DNA from: JAVKBW01 sp040222995 | Lineage (GTDB): Bacteria > Pseudomonadota > Alphaproteobacteria > UBA8366 > Aestuariispiraceae | DNA length: 64,000 nt | Assembly: GCA_040222995.1 (NCBI GenBank) | Contig: JAVKBW010000053.1 | Span: forward strand, 62,001-126,000 | Direction of reading: 5' to 3' | Shown here: in pieces, positions 1-9,836 of the stretch | How positions within the stretch are numbered: the stretch's first letter is position 1 | Layout of the letters: each line of letters opens with the position of its first letter | Translations under genes and position numbers: made by a program | Notes under the pieces: model-generated | What the model was told of the DNA's origin: nothing | Database searches by the model: none | The model's input: the letters and a program-made list of their open reading frames with translations, nothing else

Positions 1-23
1 ATGTCTCGCAGGGCGACGAGTGA
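1..23 (+). CDS. 3' end of an upstream gene, expected tssE (partial)
   Basis: The third forward frame reads VSQGDE and stops at 21-23, leaving room for a purine-rich ribosome-binding stretch before tssF at 52. T6SS loci commonly run tssE-tssF-tssG, so the end of tssE (gp25-like baseplate protein) is expected here. The second frame also stays open to a stop at 53-55 that overlaps the tssF start, so the frame is uncertain. Too little sequence is present to recognise the family. Confidence 0.25.
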
Positions 24-51
24 ATGGCGAGCCGGGGGAAAGGCGGTCGCG

Positions 52-1866
52 ATGAGCGATGAGTATCGCGAGGAACTGCTGGGTCACTATCAGCGGGAGC
101 TGAGCTACCTGCGGCGTATGGGGGCGGCCTTTGCCGAATCCTACCCGAAGGTCGCGGCCCGGCTGGAAATGGGACCGACCGAAACGCCGGACCCGCATAT
201 CGAACGGCTTATCGAAAGCTTCGCCTTCCTGACCGGCCGGATTCAGCAGAATCTCGATGCGGAATTTCCGCAGATACCGCAGGCCTTGCTGGGCACGCTT
301 TACCCGCAATTCGTCAATCCGCTGCCGTCGATGGCGATTGCGAAATTCGAGGTCGACCCCGACCGCGGCAAGTTGACCACCGGCTACACGATCCAGCCCG
401 GCGCACCGGCCTTCGCCGAAGCGCCGAACGGGCTGACCTGCCGGTTCCGGACCGGGTATCCGGTAACCCTGTGGCCGCTGGAAATCGCATCCGCCGGGTT
501 CGAGACGACCGACCGCTATGATTTTCTCGATAACCGCACCGATGTGAATGCGGTACTGCGGCTGTCGATCAAGACCCTGGGCGAAGACATCAACAATCTG
601 GACCTGTCGCGCCTGCGGTTTTTCCTCAACGGCGAACGGGTGCTGACCGATGAACTGTACGAGCTGCTGTTCGTGCAGACCAATGGCGTGGTTCTGATTG
701 GCGACGACAAGCGCGATAAACCCGTCGCCCTGACGACCGATGCCCTGCAGCCGGTCGGTTTCGAACGCCAGGATATCATTCTGGAATACCCGCCGCAGGC
801 TCAGCCGGCCTACGCCTTTCTGCAGGAATTCTTCGCCTTCCCGGAAAAATTCCTGTTTTTCGATGTCGATGAACTGAACCGCGCCGATGCGGAGAAAACG
901 CTGGATATCCTGTTCCTGCTGGACCGCACGCCGCCGCGCCGGATGACGGTGAATGCGGAGAATTTTCAGCTTGGCTGCACCCCCATCGTCAACCTGTTCC
1001 GCAAGACGTCGGAGCCGATCCGGCTCGATGAACGCACGACCGAATATCGCCTGTCGCCGGATTTCCGGCGTGACCGGATTACCGAAATCCATTCCATCCG
1101 GTCGGTGACGGCGTCGAACCTGCCGCAGGCCGACGCCTATCAGGTGGAGCCGTTCTTCTCGTTCTCGCATGACGCCAACCGGCGCGGCGCACGGGCCTTC
1201 TGGCATGGCCGGCGCGAAGCCTCCGACCGGCCGGGCATTCGCGGGTCCGACATGATCCTGTCGTTTCTCGATCTCGATTTCCGGCCGACCATGCCGGCGA
1301 CAACGACGCTCTACGCCCATACCCTGTGTACCAACAGGGGCCTGGCGGAACAGTTGCAGGCCGGCGCGCTGCTGACCATCGAGGAAGCCGCCCCGGTACG
1401 CCGCATCGTGTCGCTGACAAAGCCGACGCGGCAGCTCGACCCACCTCTGGGTGGTGAAACGCTGTGGCGGCTGGTTTCGCATCTTTCGGTGAACTACCTG
1501 TCGCTCAGCCAGTTCGACGGGTCCCTGAAAGCCCTGCAGGAAATTCTGCGGCTGCACGCCATTCCCGGCGACCCGGCGATGGAACAGCAGATCAACGGCA
1601 TCGTCGAGATGCACTGCCGGCCGTCGGTCCGGCGGATCGGGCTTGAGGCGTGGCGCGGGTTTGTGCGCGGCGTCGATGTCGAGCTGACTTTCGATGAATC
1701 CGCCTATGTCGGGTCCAGCGCGATCCTGCTGGCGAGTGTGGTGAACAGGTTTCTCGGGCTGTACGCGACGGTCAACGCCTATGTCGGGCTGACCGCGAAA
1801 CTGCGTAGCCGTGATGGAGTATGGAAACGATGGCCGGCAAGGGCAGGCGACCAGACCCTGTTATAG
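52..1866 (+). CDS. tssF: T6SS baseplate protein TssF
   Basis: TssF (VasA/ImpG family) forms the T6SS baseplate wedge with TssG, TssE and TssK in the cytoplasm. The 604-residue product has the family's usual length. Its N-terminus is typical (ELLGHYQRELSYLRRMG, then a PDPHIERLIESFAFL stretch), as is the LLGTLYPQFVNPLPSM motif near residue 90. An ATG at 1 is also in frame, but the ATG at 52 follows a GGGGAAAGG stretch and gives the family N-terminus MSDEYREELL. tssG starts 46 bases before the tssF stop, implying translational coupling. Confidence 0.95.
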   Translation: MSDEYREELLGHYQRELSYLRRMGAAFAESYPKVAARLEMGPTETPDPHIERLIESFAFLTGRIQQNLDAEFPQIPQALLGTLYPQFVNPLPSMAIAKFEVDPDRGKLTTGYTIQPGAPAFAEAPNGLTCRFRTGYPVTLWPLEIASAGFETTDRYDFLDNRTDVNAVLRLSIKTLGEDINNLDLSRLRFFLNGERVLTDELYELLFVQTNGVVLIGDDKRDKPVALTTDALQPVGFERQDIILEYPPQAQPAYAFLQEFFAFPEKFLFFDVDELNRADAEKTLDILFLLDRTPPRRMTVNAENFQLGCTPIVNLFRKTSEPIRLDERTTEYRLSPDFRRDRITEIHSIRSVTASNLPQADAYQVEPFFSFSHDANRRGARAFWHGRREASDRPGIRGSDMILSFLDLDFRPTMPATTTLYAHTLCTNRGLAEQLQAGALLTIEEAAPVRRIVSLTKPTRQLDPPLGGETLWRLVSHLSVNYLSLSQFDGSLKALQEILRLHAIPGDPAMEQQINGIVEMHCRPSVRRIGLEAWRGFVRGVDVELTFDESAYVGSSAILLASVVNRFLGLYATVNAYVGLTAKLRSRDGVWKRWPARAGDQTLL

Positions 1867-2897
1867 ATGCGCTGCACGACGAACCGTACCGCTTCGATTT
1901 CTATCAGGCGGTGCGGATGCTGGAGCTGGCGCGCGAGATCGGCACCGAGGCCGATGACGGTTCCGCCGTGCCGGTCGGCGAAACCGCCGATCCGATGCGC
2001 GAGGCCGTGCGGTTTTCCGCTGACCCGTCGCTCGGGTTTCCGCCCAGCCCGGTCGTCGATATCGACGAGCCGACCGATGACGGCAAACCGGTGCAGATGC
2101 TGGTCAGCTTTCTCGGTCTGGCCGGGGCGCAGGGTCCGTTGCCGCGCCCGTTCACGGAACGGATTCTGAAACGTCAGCAGAAACGCGACCGCGGCATGGC
2201 GGCGTTTCTGGATATCTTCAATCATCGGCTGGTATCGCTGATGGTGCGGCTTCGCAAGCGGCACAGGGTCGGCATGGAACCCAAACCGCCTGAAAAAACC
2301 CATTTTGCGGATTACCTGAAATCGATCATCGGCATCGGCACGACCGGACTCACGGACCGGACGGCGTTTCCCGACCGGTCGGCGCTTCGCTATGCCGGCC
2401 TGTTCGCACACAGGCAGCGCACCACGGCGGGCTATGAGCAACTGCTGACCGATTATCTGGGCGTGCCGGTGCGTATCCGGCAGTTTGTCGGGCGGTGGTG
2501 GACGCTCGACCGGGAACAGGTGACGATCCTCGGCGGCCCGGCGGCGCAGAATGACCGGCTTGGGCAGGGCGCGACCCTGGGCGGGCGGGTGTGGCTGCAG
2601 CAATCCGACTATGAAATCGTCATCGGTCCTGTCAGCGTCGAGCAGATGCGCGACATGCTGCCGGGCGAGCCGGGCTTCAACGCGCTGGGCGCGATTGCGC
2701 CGCTTTACGCGACGCCTGAAAACGATGCGAAAATCCGCTATGTCTGCGCCAGGAAATCGATACCGGAACTGCGGCTCGGCCGCGATCTCAGGCTCGGCTG
2801 GACGACCTGGCTCGGCGTGAACAGAAAGGCCGGCGGAGACGGGGATGAACAGGTCGTCATTCCGCTGCGCAAATACGCACCGCCAGCTTATGGTTAA
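1821..2897 (+). CDS. tssG: T6SS baseplate protein TssG
   Basis: TssG (VasB/ImpH family) is the partner of TssF in the baseplate wedge. The 358-residue product has the family signature near its N-terminus (EPYRFDFYQAVRMLE) and a conserved middle segment (DIFNHRLVSLMVRLRKRH). The start lies inside the 3' end of tssF in another frame; a second ATG at 1830 is also possible. The stop overlaps by four bases the stop of a DMT exporter on the opposite strand, so the baseplate gene pair ends abruptly here. Confidence 0.95.
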   Translation: METMAGKGRRPDPVIDALHDEPYRFDFYQAVRMLELAREIGTEADDGSAVPVGETADPMREAVRFSADPSLGFPPSPVVDIDEPTDDGKPVQMLVSFLGLAGAQGPLPRPFTERILKRQQKRDRGMAAFLDIFNHRLVSLMVRLRKRHRVGMEPKPPEKTHFADYLKSIIGIGTTGLTDRTAFPDRSALRYAGLFAHRQRTTAGYEQLLTDYLGVPVRIRQFVGRWWTLDREQVTILGGPAAQNDRLGQGATLGGRVWLQQSDYEIVIGPVSVEQMRDMLPGEPGFNALGAIAPLYATPENDAKIRYVCARKSIPELRLGRDLRLGWTTWLGVNRKAGGDGDEQVVIPLRKYAPPAYG

Positions 2898-3814
2898 GGG
2901 ATGACAGGCGGCGGACGCTTGCGCATGCCCGACAGGGCGTTGCCGGCAATCGCCCCGAGGATCAATGCACCGCCGACCGCCGTCTGAAGGCTCATCGTTT
3001 CGCCCAGCGCGAGATAGGACCAGACCGGCGCCAGCACGACCTCGGCCATGGCCAGAAGCGCGAGTTCGCTTGCCGGTACATATCGAGACCCCATTGTATA
3101 GACAACCAGACCGAGGCCAAGCTGACCGACGCCGAGGGCGAGGCTGATCGACAGATCCAGCGGTGCCAGCTCGAACCCGACCCCGCTGTAAAGACAGGCC
3201 ACGCCACCGATTATCGCCGCGAACAACCCGCCGTAACAGATGATCGGCATCGTATCGCCCAGTCTTTTCCAGCGCAGGATGATGGTGAAAACGGCGAAAC
3301 CCAGGGCAGAGGCGATCGCGGCAATATTACCGAGAAGCCGGCCTGAACCGAGCTGCCCGGCGACCATCACCACGATGCCGCACAAGGCGACCGTCATGGC
3401 GATCCAGGTTGCCCGCCGGATTTTCTCGCCCAGCAGAATCCTGCCCAGCAGCGCGGCCAGAAACGGTGCGGCTGCAAACAGAAAGAACGCATTCGCCACC
3501 GTGGTTTCCTTGACCGCGACAATGCTGCCGGAAAAGGCGAAGACCAGACAGATGCCGCCGAGGATCGCGCCTGATCCCAGAGCCCGGAAGGCGGCGAAAG
3601 GCTTGCCGCCGGATCGAATGGCGACCACGAAAAACAGGAATATCGCGAGTGAGACCGACCGGTAGAACAGGATCTGCCACGCGTCGGCGCCGATCATGAA
3701 TTTGACGGCGACGCCCTGGCTCGACCAGATGATTCCGGCGAGAATGACCAGAAGCAGGCCACGACGGTATGCGCTGTTGTCCGAGGCTGCCTGTGACTGT
3801 TCGACGGTGGACAT
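2894..3814 (-). CDS. DMT-superfamily (EamA) transporter
   Basis: This is an inner-membrane drug/metabolite exporter of the EamA type: 306 residues with about ten hydrophobic helices in two EamA repeats. The first repeat opens AYRRGLLLVILAGIIWSSQG; the second follows the LGNIAAIASALGFAVF segment. The start at MSTVEQSQ is preferred over an in-frame upstream ATG because the extra leader is arginine-rich and lacks family character. The gene is convergent with tssG and divergent from clpV, so it interrupts the T6SS operon. It resembles a second DMT gene at 10.9-11.8 kb (shared TTVAN motif). The substrate cannot be told from the sequence. Confidence 0.85.
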   Translation of the reverse strand: MSTVEQSQAASDNSAYRRGLLLVILAGIIWSSQGVAVKFMIGADAWQILFYRSVSLAIFLFFVVAIRSGGKPFAAFRALGSGAILGGICLVFAFSGSIVAVKETTVANAFFLFAAAPFLAALLGRILLGEKIRRATWIAMTVALCGIVVMVAGQLGSGRLLGNIAAIASALGFAVFTIILRWKRLGDTMPIICYGGLFAAIIGGVACLYSGVGFELAPLDLSISLALGVGQLGLGLVVYTMGSRYVPASELALLAMAEVVLAPVWSYLALGETMSLQTAVGGALILGAIAGNALSGMRKRPPPVIP

Positions 3815-3990
3815 AACGAATCTCAATAATCGGAACGGCGTTTTATCCACCCTTAACCGCCCAAACGGCACCCGGAAAGCCTTTTCTGTACAGTCCTGTC
3901 TGGTAACCGCATACGTCGGAAAGCAGACATCCTTGCTCCGGATGCCGAATCGCAGGCGAGTTAAGGGTTGTTTCAGCTTAGCGAATAGCC
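3815..3990. promoter_or_regulatory. Divergent promoter region between DMT exporter and clpV
   Basis: These 176 bases separate divergent start codons, so promoters for both genes must lie here or, for clpV, possibly further upstream. The stretch is less GC-rich than its surroundings. No convincing sigma-54 (GG-N10-GC) or other named site was recognised, and no strong Shine-Dalgarno sequence is obvious before clpV. Confidence 0.4.
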
Positions 3991-6669
3991 ATGCAACTTG
4001 ACCTCAAGACGCTTGTATCGAAACTCAACCCGACCTGCCGCAAGGCGCTGGAAGGGGCGGCGCAGATCTGCGTCTCGCAGACCAATTTCAATGTCGAGGT
4101 CGAACACGTTCTGCTGAAGCTGGTGGAAGCGCCGGAAACCGACCTAACGGCCATCTTCAAACAGTACGATGTGGAAACCCCGGCGGTAATCGGCGAGCTG
4201 ACCGCGCTGATCGACACCTTCAAACGGGGCAATTCCCGAACCCCGTCGCTGTCGCCGCAGATCGCCGATCTGTTGCAGGAAGCCTGGGTGTTTTCCTCGC
4301 TCAGCCTGCAGCAGAACGCCATAAGGTCGGGCGCCATCCTGCTGGCCGTGCTGGATAATGAAGGGCTGCTTCTGGCGCTGCAGGAAAATGCGCCGGCGCT
4401 TGCCGCGATTCCCGTCGACCGGCTGCGCGAAGATCTGCCGGAACTGACCCGGTTTTCGCCGGAAGCGATGCCGAGCGTGATCGAAAGCTCGAAATCGGAC
4501 GCCAAACTGGCGAAAGCGAAACGCAAGGACCGCAAGGATGAAAAGCCGGCGACGCCGGAAGCACCGGTTTCCGATTCCGGGGGCGGAAGCGGCGGGGGCG
4601 ATCCGCTGGAAGTGCTGGACCTCTACACGATATCGCTGACCGATCAGGCGATCATCGGCGCCATCGATCCGATTATCGGTCGTGATGCCGAAATCAGGCA
4701 GTTGATCGATATCCTGATGCGCCGCCGCCAGAACAACCCGATCCTGACCGGCGAAGCCGGGGTCGGCAAAACCGCCGTGGTCGAAGGCTTCGCCCAGCGT
4801 ATCGCCGATGGTGACGTGCCGCCGCCCTTGCGCGAGGTCGATCTCAGGGTGCTGGACCTTGGTCTGTTGCAGGCCGGCGCCTCCATGAAGGGCGAATTCG
4901 AGGAACGACTGAAAGGCGTCATCGATGCGGTCGCGGCCTCGGCCAAACCGATCGTTCTGTTCATCGATGAGGCCCATACGTTGATCGGTGCGGGCGGCGC
5001 GGCGGGGTCGGGCGATGCCGCGAACCTGCTGAAACCGGCTTTGGCGCGCGGCGAGCTGCGAACCATCGCGGCGACGACCTGGGCTGAATACAAGAAATAT
5101 GTGGAAAAGGACCCGGCGCTGGCGCGACGGTTTCAGGTCGTCAAAGTGGATGAACCGGACGAGGACCGCGCCGTCGCCATGGTGCGCGGGCTGGCGCGCC
5201 GGCTGGAAGACCATCACAATGTTCATATTCGCGACGAGGCGTTGTCTGATGCCGTGAGGCTTTCGGCCCGGTATATTGCGGGCAGGCAGTTGCCGGACAA
5301 GGCGATCAGCGTGCTCGACACGGCCTGCGCCCGGGTCGCCATCGCCCAGGCCGGCACGCCGCCGTCACTGGAAGCCGCGGAAAGAGCCTGCGAACGCATC
5401 ACGCTGGAAATCGATATCCTGAAGCGCGAACGGATCGAGGAAACCGACCACGAAACCCGGCTGGCGACTCTGGCTGACGATCTGCTAACAGCCGAAGCGG
5501 AACGCGACCGGCTGACGGAACGGTGGCGCGGGGAATCCGCTCTGGTCGAGGAAATGCAGGCGCTGAGGAAAGCCTCGAAGGACGACGACAAGCCGCCGGG
5601 CAAGGCCTATGCCGATCTCGCGAAGAAGCTGGAAGACGTGCAGGCGAACGACCCGATGGTGCCAGTACTGGTCGACGGCGATGTCGTTGCCCAGGTGATT
5701 GCCGGCTGGACCGGCATTCCTGTCGGCCGGATGATGCGTGACGAAATCGCCGGGGTGCTGACACTGGAAGACCGGATGCGCGAGCGGATCATCGGGCAGG
5801 ATGCGGCGCTGGCCAGCGTCGCCCGGCGTATCCGCACCTATCGCGCCGGTCTGGACGATCCGGTAAAACCGGTCGGTGTGTTCCTGTTCGTCGGGCCGAG
5901 CGGCGTCGGCAAGACGGAAACGGCGCTGACCCTGGCGGAACTGCTGTTCGGCGGCGAGGATAATCTGATCACCGTCAACATGTCCGAATTTCAGGAAGCC
6001 CATACCGTCTCGACCCTCAAAGGCGCGCCGCCCGGCTATGTCGGTTTCGGGCAGGGCGGGGTGCTGACCGAGGCGGTGCGGCGCAACCCGTATTCGGTCG
6101 TGTTGCTGGACGAAATCGAAAAGGCGCACCCGGATGTGCTGGAACTTTTCTTTCAGGTGTTCGACAAGGGCGTCATGGAAGACGGCGAGGGGGTCGAGGT
6201 CGATTTCAGCAACACGGTTATCATCCTGACATCCAATGCCGGCGACGACATTATCATGCAGGCGTCGAAAGCCGGGGCGGATCAGGAAAAAGTGGTCGAG
6301 GCGGTGCGACCCGCCCTGCTGGCGCTGTTCAAGCCTGCATTCCTGGGCCGGTTGATTACCGTGCCTTACGGGCCGCTCGACCGCGAACGGATACGCGCGA
6401 TTGTCGATTTGAAACTGGCACGGTTGCGCGACAGGTTTCGGTCCAGCCACGGCGCGGCGCTTTCACTCGATGACGAAATCGCCGATCTGCTGACAGACCG
6501 GGCGGGGGAAACAGAAAGCGGCGCACGCGCTATCGACGCCATACTGACAAACGGGCTGCTGCCATCGCTGTCGGATGCGGTTCTGACCCGTATGGCGGAC
6601 GACGAACCCTTTGACGAGGCGCATGTGTCTGTCGGGCCCGGCGCCGGTTTTGAAATCGCCTTCGACTGA
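3991..6669 (+). CDS. tssH: T6SS AAA+ ATPase ClpV (TssH)
   Basis: ClpV disassembles the contracted TssB/TssC sheath so subunits can be reused. The 892-residue protein has the Clp-N double repeat in the first 150 residues; an acidic/basic then glycine-rich linker; AAA domain 1 with Walker A GEAGVGKT at 254-261 and Walker B VLFIDEAH; a shortened coiled-coil middle domain around 465-545; and AAA domain 2 with Walker A GPSGVGKT at 635-642, pore loop GYVGFGQGG and Walker B VVLLDEIEKAH. An ending soon after the D2 small domain and the T6SS neighbours support ClpV over ClpB. vgrG follows 14 bases later. Confidence 0.96.
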   Translation: MQLDLKTLVSKLNPTCRKALEGAAQICVSQTNFNVEVEHVLLKLVEAPETDLTAIFKQYDVETPAVIGELTALIDTFKRGNSRTPSLSPQIADLLQEAWVFSSLSLQQNAIRSGAILLAVLDNEGLLLALQENAPALAAIPVDRLREDLPELTRFSPEAMPSVIESSKSDAKLAKAKRKDRKDEKPATPEAPVSDSGGGSGGGDPLEVLDLYTISLTDQAIIGAIDPIIGRDAEIRQLIDILMRRRQNNPILTGEAGVGKTAVVEGFAQRIADGDVPPPLREVDLRVLDLGLLQAGASMKGEFEERLKGVIDAVAASAKPIVLFIDEAHTLIGAGGAAGSGDAANLLKPALARGELRTIAATTWAEYKKYVEKDPALARRFQVVKVDEPDEDRAVAMVRGLARRLEDHHNVHIRDEALSDAVRLSARYIAGRQLPDKAISVLDTACARVAIAQAGTPPSLEAAERACERITLEIDILKRERIEETDHETRLATLADDLLTAEAERDRLTERWRGESALVEEMQALRKASKDDDKPPGKAYADLAKKLEDVQANDPMVPVLVDGDVVAQVIAGWTGIPVGRMMRDEIAGVLTLEDRMRERIIGQDAALASVARRIRTYRAGLDDPVKPVGVFLFVGPSGVGKTETALTLAELLFGGEDNLITVNMSEFQEAHTVSTLKGAPPGYVGFGQGGVLTEAVRRNPYSVVLLDEIEKAHPDVLELFFQVFDKGVMEDGEGVEVDFSNTVIILTSNAGDDIIMQASKAGADQEKVVEAVRPALLALFKPAFLGRLITVPYGPLDRERIRAIVDLKLARLRDRFRSSHGAALSLDDEIADLLTDRAGETESGARAIDAILTNGLLPSLSDAVLTRMADDEPFDEAHVSVGPGAGFEIAFD

Positions 6670-6683
6670 CGGAGCGGTGCTGA

Positions 6684-8747
6684 ATGTCTGACGAACTCGG
6701 CTACTCACAGGCAGACCGCTCGATCTCGGTGACAACGCCGTTCGGCGACGATGTACTGCTGTTGTCCGGCATACGCGGTCAGGAAGCGGTGTTCGAACTG
6801 TTCCGATACGAACTCGACATGATTTCCGAAGACGGCGACCTGGATTTTTCAACCATCGTCGGCAAGGACGTCACGGTGGAAATCCGGTCAGAAGATGCCG
6901 AGGCCGTGCGCACCGTCAACGGCATGGTGACGGAATTTTCGCAGGGCGGGTTCGACGCCAATTTCTGGCATTACCGGGCTGTCGTCCGACCGAAATTCTG
7001 GCTGGCGACCCGTGCCGCCGGATGCCGCATCTTTCAGGAAATGAGCGTTACGGACATCATCGAGGATGTGCTGGGTGCGCTCGGCGTTACGGATTACAAA
7101 CTCGACACGACCGGGTCCTATGCAACTCGGGACTATTGCGTTCAGTACAACGAAACCGCCTATGCGTTTCTGTGCCGGCTGATGGAAGACGAAGGCATTT
7201 TCTTCTTCCACACCCATGCCGGTGAAACCCACACTTTGGTCATTGCCGACGACGCCGACGGCCATCCCGATTGCGAAGGTTTCGATGCGGCCGTCTACCG
7301 GCCGCAGCAGGAAGGCGTGGTCGAGGTGGAGGATGCGATTGTCGATCTGTCCTATACACAGCGCGTCGTGACGGACAAGTTCGCCGCCGACGATTTCACC
7401 TTCGAAACCCCGTCGACCGAGTTGTACGTGCAGGCGGACGGCGTATCGTCGGGCAGTGAAATGCAGATCTATGAGTATCCCGGCGGCTATACCGAAAAGG
7501 ATGCCGGTGAATCCCGCGCCGATATCCGGCTGCAGGAATTCGAGGTCGCCACGAAGGAACTGAAAGGCGCATCGACGATCAAGGGCTTCATGGCGGGCTG
7601 TGTCTTTGCCCTCGAATGGGAGGAGCGCGAGAGTCTGAATGACGACTATGTTTTGCGGCGCGTTTCCATCGATGCAACGAACGAAAGTTACAGCAACACC
7701 TTCAGCGCGTTTCCGAAAACCATGACCTTCCGGCCTTTGCGCCGCACGGCGAGGCCGCGCATTCCCGGCACCCAGACCGCCATTGTTGTCGGCAAGTCGG
7801 GCGAGGAAATCTGGACCGACGAATACGGCCGCATCAAGGTGCAGTTCCACTGGGACCAGGAAGGCGCGAACGATGAAAACTCGTCGTGCTGGGTGCGGGT
7901 CGCGCAGGGATGGGCCGGCAAGAACTGGGGTAACTGGTTCCTGCCCCGAATCGGCATGGAAGTGGTGGTCAGTTTTATCAATGGCGATCCGGATGCGCCG
8001 CTGGTCACCGGCTGCGTCTACAATGCCGAACAGGTGCTGCCCTATACAATGCCGGACGACCAGACCAGGAGCACGATGAAAAGCAATTCGTCGAAAGGCG
8101 GCGACGGATTCAACGAATTCCGGTTCGAGGATCTGGCGGGCGAGGAGGAAATCTACCTGCACGCCCAGAAGGACTGGAACAGCGAGGTCGAAAACGACCG
8201 CACCACCACCCTGCACGACGGCAATGACACGCTGACCGTCGAGACAGGCAACCGGGTGATGAAGGTGCAGACCGGCAACGAGGAAAACTACGTCGCCGGC
8301 AACCGCACCCTGACCATCGACGGCGATCAGGAACACACGACCGGCGGCAGTGTCACGCATGAAATCGCCGGCGACATGACCCTGACAATCGGCGGCAACC
8401 TGACGATTTCCGTCACCGGCGACATTCTTATCGAAAGCGGCGGGACGACCACGGCCAACAGCGCCGCCGACATGATGCTGAATTCAGACACCGTCCTGGC
8501 GGCGACATCGGGGTCGGACACCACCATCGATGCCGGGCAGAATTTCGCGGCGACCGCCGGCATGGACGCGGCGTTGGAAGGCGGCATGAACGCCACGGTC
8601 ACCGCCGGCATGTCGTTCACGGCGGAAGGCGGCACCGATGCCACGGTCAGCGGCGGCGCGTCGATCACCTGTTCCGGCGGCGCATCCGGCACGTTCGACG
8701 GCGGTGCCATGACCACCGTTTCCGGCGCGCTGATTTCGATCGGATAG
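6684..8747 (+). CDS. tssI: T6SS spike protein VgrG (TssI)
   Basis: VgrG forms the trimeric puncturing spike on the Hcp tube. The 687-residue product has the gp27-like region (about 1-390, with QYNETAYAFLCRLMEDEGIFFFH), a gp5 OB-fold containing the family motif DEYGRIKVQFHWDQEG and a WAGKNWGNWFLPRIGMEVVV stretch, then a gp5-like beta-helix of short glycine/threonine-rich repeats (TTGGSVTHEIAGDMTLTIGG and similar) to the end. No extra C-terminal toxin domain is seen, so effectors must be cargo. The MORN-repeat gene starts four bases after the stop. Confidence 0.96.
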   Translation: MSDELGYSQADRSISVTTPFGDDVLLLSGIRGQEAVFELFRYELDMISEDGDLDFSTIVGKDVTVEIRSEDAEAVRTVNGMVTEFSQGGFDANFWHYRAVVRPKFWLATRAAGCRIFQEMSVTDIIEDVLGALGVTDYKLDTTGSYATRDYCVQYNETAYAFLCRLMEDEGIFFFHTHAGETHTLVIADDADGHPDCEGFDAAVYRPQQEGVVEVEDAIVDLSYTQRVVTDKFAADDFTFETPSTELYVQADGVSSGSEMQIYEYPGGYTEKDAGESRADIRLQEFEVATKELKGASTIKGFMAGCVFALEWEERESLNDDYVLRRVSIDATNESYSNTFSAFPKTMTFRPLRRTARPRIPGTQTAIVVGKSGEEIWTDEYGRIKVQFHWDQEGANDENSSCWVRVAQGWAGKNWGNWFLPRIGMEVVVSFINGDPDAPLVTGCVYNAEQVLPYTMPDDQTRSTMKSNSSKGGDGFNEFRFEDLAGEEEIYLHAQKDWNSEVENDRTTTLHDGNDTLTVETGNRVMKVQTGNEENYVAGNRTLTIDGDQEHTTGGSVTHEIAGDMTLTIGGNLTISVTGDILIESGGTTTANSAADMMLNSDTVLAATSGSDTTIDAGQNFAATAGMDAALEGGMNATVTAGMSFTAEGGTDATVSGGASITCSGGASGTFDGGAMTTVSGALISIG

Positions 8748-8750
8748 GCG

Positions 8751-9530
8751 ATGAGCGACGAAACCGACCCTCTCGCCGAAACGGAGCCGGAAAAACAGCG
8801 TGGCCTGCCCGACGGCGACCACACGACCGTCGACAGGGACGGCAATGTCGTAACGTCTTTCTCGCTGGTGAAAGGTAAGTTGCATGGCGAATTCCGGCGC
8901 TTCGAAAACGGCGTGCTGACCCAGCTTTCGCATTTCGTGAACGGCGTCCTCAATGGCCCGTCGGAAACCTATGTTGAGGGAAAGATCGTGCAACGGGTGC
9001 CATATCTGAACGGGCAATTGCACGGTGATCTGGAAATCTTCGCCGATGACGGTGAAACGGTCGTGCAGCGTATTCCCCATGTCGACGGCAGGAAACACGG
9101 CACGGCGGAAATCTATGACAAGGGCCGGCTGCAGGTCGTCATCGATTATCTGGACGATCTTCAGGAAGGCCCGCTGGTAACCTACAGCCCGACCAAACGG
9201 CCGCAGGCGCGGCTGCATTTTTCAAAGGGCAAGAAGCACGGCCCTGCCTTCTACTACGATCCTGATGGGAAACTGGTGAAGCGCGAAACCTACGAAGAGG
9301 GCCGGCTGCACGGCCCCGCCGCCGACCTGCTGCCCAACGGCGTGACGGTCAAGACCATGGTGTATGAAAACGATCTTCTGTCCGGGCGGGTTTTGGAATA
9401 CGATCACAAGGGCAAGGAAGTGCATCGCCAGACCTTCGCCGAGGGCGAGCCGGCCTGCCCGAAGCAGGAAAAGACGCGCTTCGGCTGGAAGGATGTCGAA
9501 GAGAAACCGCCGGAAGAGGAACCGACCTGA
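8751..9530 (+). CDS. MORN-repeat protein between VgrG and PAAR
   Basis: The 259-residue soluble protein has no signal peptide. It consists of about nine variant MORN (YwqK-like) repeats of 20-24 residues with the recurring pattern G-x-L-H/N-G, for example GKLHGEFRRFENG, GVLNGPSETY, GQLHGDLEIF and GRLHGPAADL. A charged, proline/glutamate-rich tail ends EEKPPEEEPT. MORN repeats mediate protein or lipid contacts. Its place between the spike and its tip, with a one-base overlap into PAAR, suggests an adaptor, effector or effector-immunity component. Its precise role is unknown. Confidence 0.7.
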   Translation: MSDETDPLAETEPEKQRGLPDGDHTTVDRDGNVVTSFSLVKGKLHGEFRRFENGVLTQLSHFVNGVLNGPSETYVEGKIVQRVPYLNGQLHGDLEIFADDGETVVQRIPHVDGRKHGTAEIYDKGRLQVVIDYLDDLQEGPLVTYSPTKRPQARLHFSKGKKHGPAFYYDPDGKLVKRETYEEGRLHGPAADLLPNGVTVKTMVYENDLLSGRVLEYDHKGKEVHRQTFAEGEPACPKQEKTRFGWKDVEEKPPEEEPT

Positions 9531-9820
9531 TGGGACAACCCGCAGCACAGCTTCTGGCCAACCATGTCTGTCCGATGGTGACCGGCGTGGTGCCGCATGT
9601 CGGCGGCCCGGTTTCCGCGCCCAGCGCCGCGACGGTGATGATCGGCGGCATGCCGGCCATCGGGCCGGGGTCGATGGCGGTCTGCGTCGGTCCGCCCGAT
9701 ACGGTCGCGATGGGGTCGCCGACGGTAATGGCGGGCGGCATGCCGGTGTCCCGCTTCGGCGATACCTGCGGCCATGGCGGCACGATTGTCGTGCCGGTGC
9801 CGACGGTCTTGGTCGCCTGA
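9530..9820 (+). CDS. PAAR-domain T6SS spike-tip protein
   Basis: PAAR proteins cap the VgrG trimer as a metal-binding cone. This 96-residue protein is a stand-alone PAAR domain with no effector extension. It has repeated glycine/proline-rich turns (VMIGGMPAIGPGSMAVCVGP, VMAGGMPVSRFGDTCGHGG) and candidate metal ligands (His and Cys in HVCP and DTCGHGG). Translation starts on TGATG, overlapping the stop of the MORN gene by one base, so the two are coupled. It is the last gene of the clpV-vgrG-MORN-PAAR operon. Confidence 0.93.
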   Translation: MGQPAAQLLANHVCPMVTGVVPHVGGPVSAPSAATVMIGGMPAIGPGSMAVCVGPPDTVAMGSPTVMAGGMPVSRFGDTCGHGGTIVVPVPTVLVA

Positions 9821-9836
9821 TAAATCAGTCAGGAGT

